From an uncultured Clostridia bacterium (GTDB taxonomy: Bacteria; Bacillota; Clostridia; Christensenellales; Borkfalkiaceae): a stretch of 64,000 nt of DNA. Position 1 is the stretch's first letter, and every line of letters begins with the position of its first letter. The notes under the pieces were generated by a model. The model saw only the letters and a program-made list of their open reading frames with translations. It was not told the origin of the DNA and searched no databases. Of this stretch, positions 61,356 through 64,000 are shown piece by piece. The position numbers and the translations under genes were made by a program. Where the stretch lies: the NCBI GenBank assembly GCA_947090365.1, contig CAMUNT010000002.1, positions 1 through 64,000 on the forward strand. The letters are read 5' to 3'.

Positions 61356-62244
61356 CTTCACGTTCTTCCTCGATGAAAGGATTGACGTGAATCGTAATAT
61401 GTTTAACAAGCGAAAATTTCACTTCTATTCCGTTATGCACTTCCTCTGCTATTGCGTGTGCATCGGTAAGAGGTAAGCTTCCGTCACAAGCAATTTCCGC
61501 AATGACGTATATTCTATTTCCGAACATTCTCGTCATTAAATTATCCAGACGCATAACGCCTTCAAACGAAATAATAAAATCTTTGATTTCCTCTTCAGTT
61601 TTTTCGTCACACGCTTCGTCGGTCATTTTTTTTATTGCATCTATAAAAATCTGTATCGACGCTTTAAAAATGAAAAGACAAATTACGATGCAGGCAATCG
61701 AGTCGAGTATCTTTACACCGCACAGTCCGCCGATTACGCCGACAAGACTTCCTATCGAAGAAAGTGCGTCGGAACGATGATGCCAGGCATCTGCTTTGAG
61801 TGCGGAAGAATTTACCTTTTTGGCCGCCGAATAGGTATACCAGAACATCATTTCCTTTACTACGATAGACACCGCGGCCGCCACCAGTGCAATTACGCCG
61901 GGCATTACAAAATTCTTATATTCTCCGGTGACGATATTGCTTATCCCCGAATAACCCACTCCCGCGCCTGTTGCGAATAAAACTACAGCAAGCAGTATTG
62001 CCGCAACGCATTCGAAGCGTTCGTGCCCGAAAGGGTGATTTTTATCCGCCTTCTTTGACGCAATTTTTACGCCGATTAAAACTATTACGGTTGAAAACAC
62101 GTCGGAAGCCGAGTGAACTGCATCTGAAATCAACGCATAGGAATTGCCGAAAATCCCCGCAAGCAGTTTAAACGCGACGAGGCCTGCGTTAATTATTAAA
62201 GTTACTACCGAAACTTTTACGGCAACTTTCTGTAAATCTTGCAT
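61336..62244 (-). CDS. Cation diffusion facilitator family metal transporter
   Basis: This membrane antiporter of 302 residues exports zinc, iron or manganese in exchange for protons. Six helices are visible. The transport site has SDAVHSASDV in helix 2 and AWHHRSDALSS in helix 5 (both with the metal-binding His/Asp set). The cytosolic domain starts near residue 210 and ends with a His-containing strand (SLVKHITIHVNP). The metal cannot be read from the sequence. No terminator precedes the tRNA-Thr promoters on the other side. Confidence 0.9.
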   Translation of the reverse strand: MQDLQKVAVKVSVVTLIINAGLVAFKLLAGIFGNSYALISDAVHSASDVFSTVIVLIGVKIASKKADKNHPFGHERFECVAAILLAVVLFATGAGVGYSGISNIVTGEYKNFVMPGVIALVAAAVSIVVKEMMFWYTYSAAKKVNSSALKADAWHHRSDALSSIGSLVGVIGGLCGVKILDSIACIVICLFIFKASIQIFIDAIKKMTDEACDEKTEEEIKDFIISFEGVMRLDNLMTRMFGNRIYVIAEIACDGSLPLTDAHAIAEEVHNGIEVKFSLVKHITIHVNPFIEEEREETAPET

Positions 62245-62271
62245 TTTTGCCCCAAAACAGTTGAAAATGAA

Positions 62272-62300
62272 TTGACAATAATCTTAGTTTAAAATATAAT
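62272..62300 (+). promoter_or_regulatory. Upstream perfect consensus promoter of tRNA-Thr
   Basis: TTGACA (62272-62277), 17 bp, TATAAT (62295-62300). Confidence 0.85.
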
Positions 62301-62318
62301 ATTCAAGTAATCAAAATA

Positions 62319-62346
62319 TTGACAAGCCGATTTCAGTGATTATACA
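62319..62346 (+). promoter_or_regulatory. Downstream promoter of tRNA-Thr
   Basis: TTGACA (62319-62324), 16 bp, TATACA (62341-62346). This second promoter of the pair would start near 62353, leaving a leader of about 25 nt. Confidence 0.65.
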
Positions 62347-62377
62347 GCAAAGAAACGGTAATGTCAAGGTAATATTT

Positions 62378-62453
<76 letters not shown>

Positions 62454-62459
62454 AACGAA

Positions 62460-62481
62460 AAACCACCGTATTCGGTGGTTT
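62460..62481. terminator. Bidirectional terminator after tRNA-Thr
   Basis: Perfect 9-bp arms (62460-62468 with 62473-62481), TATT loop, long T-run on the plus side and a shorter one on the minus side. It also follows the stop of the minus-strand metalloprotease gene. Confidence 0.9.
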
Positions 62482-62488
62482 TTTTGCT

Positions 62489-64000
62489 TCAAATTGTTCC
62501 TCCTTCAGTCCAGAATGTTTGTGGTATTCCCACTTTTTGTCCGTCTATCTCTACTTCGCCCAATAAATACCTACGAGTTATCTCGTAATCGTCGAGCACG
62601 CCGTTATTCCACAAATACTCTATTACATTATGATATTCATATAGTTCACCATAACTGTATCTACATTCCACAGTGTGCGTAAATTCATGTAAACAAGTTT
62701 CAATTAATATTTCCCAATGAATCTCTGTTGTTTCATCTCCTTGCATTACTTTTTCAGCATATATTTTATTAAAAAATGCACCTTCCATAAAGTATTCTAA
62801 ATATACACAACCTCGTTTACCCCAACCCAATCCTCTGACTGCTGGTTCTTTGAACTCAAAATCATTATCGTTCATATCAAATAATGCTAAAAGGCTGTCA
62901 TACTTAGTGCACAGATGCTTTACTTCTTTCATACGAATAGGATCAAGCATATGGGAATATAAAAAATCTTCTTCGTCTAATACTTCGGTAGTAAAATAAG
63001 AGTCTACCTCAAACTTTACTTTACCGGCAAACCAATTATTTAAATAGGTTGATATTCTTCCCGCAATTTGCTTGCACAAAATTCGCTCCGGCATAGGTAT
63101 TTTATATTGCACTCGTTTATATGTATTATTATCATTCCGTAGAGATAATGTAGCATCAATCTCATCAACAACCACAATAAGCAACTTAAAAACTATCGTA
63201 TCATCATCAGGATCTGACCAACGTGCATACAGCGTATCCGTTTCAAGCGTTACTGTATTATATCCGTACATTAACCCGCCTTCATCGTCCGTAACCCTTA
63301 TTGTATAGTTTTTATCAGCATACCAACCAACGAAATCCAACCCTTGTTTATGTGGAACAACAAATATACTTGCTTTCGGATTATCTCGTTTCACAGTAAC
63401 AAATTGCACATTAGCATTAGATGTCGCGCCACAGTAATCATAACGGAAAATTTTTTCTTTAAGCTCAAAATGGGCAGTCATTGTAAAATCTTCCTGCAAA
63501 TCCTTTTCACTTCGCTCCGATATTGTCATACAGTCCGACCATCCCGCAAAAACGTAACCATTTTCTGCTATCGCTTTTACTACTGTTGTATCACCACCTT
63601 TTTTCACATATTGTTTTGCTTCTCCTTCAATATGTCCGCCAATTACGTTGTTTACTTTATAATTAATTTCAAGCCCTTTTACAAAATATGCCTTAACTTT
63701 TATATCATATTGTTTGCTGTCTACTCTCGTAGGCGTCTTTAATCCGTCAGACCACCCATTAAAAAAGTAACCCTCATTCGGTACTGCTGTTACCTCAGTT
63801 CCCGAATCACCACGTTGTACCCGCTGTATCGCATTCCCTTCGATTTGACCGCCTTCTGTCGTTGCTATGTCATATTCATAAGTGAATACAAATTTCCAAA
63901 AATATGCCTCGATATTTTTGTTTGCCACTACGTTTATATCTGTTCTGCTAGGTGTTTCAAGCCCATCTGACCAACGATAAAAAGCCCAATCTTCATGTTT
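62489..64000 (-). CDS. Surface protein with InlB-type repeats and a zincin-like HExxH domain, 5' end outside window
   Basis: The frame is open to the right edge, so at least 503 residues are seen and the N-terminus (presumably with a signal) is missing. Three repeats of about 45 residues end in the pattern GW(S)D(G/C)(L/M) with AYF or AHF, including WAFYRWSDGLETP, YFFNGWSDGLKTP and YVFAGWSDCMTI, typical of InlB B-repeats on Gram-positive surfaces. A repeat-like FVGWYADKNYT segment follows. The C-terminal 230 residues carry a zinc-protease core CLHEFTHTVE (HExxH) near the end. Whether the protease is active is unproven. The gene is AT-rich. The short GTG frame start at 63928 is not real. Confidence 0.78.
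   Translation of the reverse strand, partial: KHEDWAFYRWSDGLETPSRTDINVVANKNIEAYFWKFVFTYEYDIATTEGGQIEGNAIQRVQRGDSGTEVTAVPNEGYFFNGWSDGLKTPTRVDSKQYDIKVKAYFVKGLEINYKVNNVIGGHIEGEAKQYVKKGGDTTVVKAIAENGYVFAGWSDCMTISERSEKDLQEDFTMTAHFELKEKIFRYDYCGATSNANVQFVTVKRDNPKASIFVVPHKQGLDFVGWYADKNYTIRVTDDEGGLMYGYNTVTLETDTLYARWSDPDDDTIVFKLLIVVVDEIDATLSLRNDNNTYKRVQYKIPMPERILCKQIAGRISTYLNNWFAGKVKFEVDSYFTTEVLDEEDFLYSHMLDPIRMKEVKHLCTKYDSLLALFDMNDNDFEFKEPAVRGLGWGKRGCVYLEYFMEGAFFNKIYAEKVMQGDETTEIHWEILIETCLHEFTHTVECRYSYGELYEYHNVIEYLWNNGVLDDYEITRRYLLGEVEIDGQKVGIPQTFWTEGGTI

Noticed and set aside
63928..63930. GTG at 63928 as the real start of the metalloprotease gene
   Set aside because: The frame continues open to the window edge and contains another copy of the same repeat, so the GTG is internal.

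Overview
The window looks like chromosomal DNA of an endospore-forming member of the Clostridia (Bacillota). The evidence is YabP, YabQ, DivIC, a SigH-type sigma factor next to RlmB and Mini-III, a SpoVB-like flippase, a CwlD-type amidase, a YwlC/YwlE/RpiB block and a dgt-dnaG-rpoD-trmK-nif3 block. Base composition is moderately AT-rich, TGA is used as a stop, and intergenic regions are short. I see no prophage, insertion sequence, CRISPR array or rRNA operon. No species can be named from the sequence alone.

Layout. 1-190: two full and one partial copy of a 72/73-bp tandem repeat at the left edge. 0.2-5.9 kb: cell-envelope and sporulation-type genes (SPOR-like membrane protein, polysaccharide deacetylase, metallophosphatase, Cys-rich protein with a LysM protein, SpoVB-like flippase, a split TauE/SafE permease). 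6-10.3 kb: a 1424-residue surface protein with carbohydrate-binding-like modules. 10.4-18.2 kb: NOL1/NOP2/Sun-type RNA methyltransferase plus DEDDh exonuclease, serS, a large P-type ATPase and small genes. 18.3-22.9 kb: gyrB-gyrA. 23-25.7 kb: small zinc protein, then yabP-yabQ-divIC-ppx-M50 protease. 25.8-32.9 kb: mrnC-rlmB-sigH-dnaX-ybaB-recR-gpsA-typA. 33-37.7 kb: cwlD, a membrane protein, pnp, rpsO and a 6S RNA. 37.7-43.7 kb: dgt-dnaG-rpoD-trmK-nif3-zinc-ribbon protein. 43.8-49.5 kb: a degenerate ComEC-type metallo-beta-lactamase protein followed by a tightly coupled shikimate operon aroC-aroB-aroE-aroQ-aroK-SDR. 49.5-51.7 kb: tRNA-Leu and an AT-rich TetR plus two-membrane-protein cluster. 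51.9-59.5 kb: pseudo-hydrolase-lepB-pepF-dnaB-ywlC-ywlE-rpiB. 59.6-62.5 kb: an unusual DnaD protein, a CDF metal transporter and tRNA-Thr. 62.5-64 kb: a repeat-containing metalloprotease-like surface protein running off the right edge.

The genes fall into long, translationally coupled operons (1-8 bp overlaps) separated by clear hairpin terminators, many of them shared by convergent genes. Replication and information-processing functions dominate: gyrase, DnaX, RecR, DnaB, DnaG, RpoD, SigH, DnaD, PNPase, 6S RNA. They are interleaved with sporulation and envelope functions.

The most interesting signals are regulatory or degenerate rather than a new multi-gene system. Several genes have a sigma-A -10 box exactly 6 bp before the start codon, which predicts leaderless mRNAs. 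Two promoters carry long palindromes between -10 and -35. One protein combines three DnaD modules with a DnaI-like zinc motif. Two proteins with hydrolase folds have lost catalytic residues. The 6S locus also has a possible opposing small transcript. I did not find a convincing new defence or mobile system.
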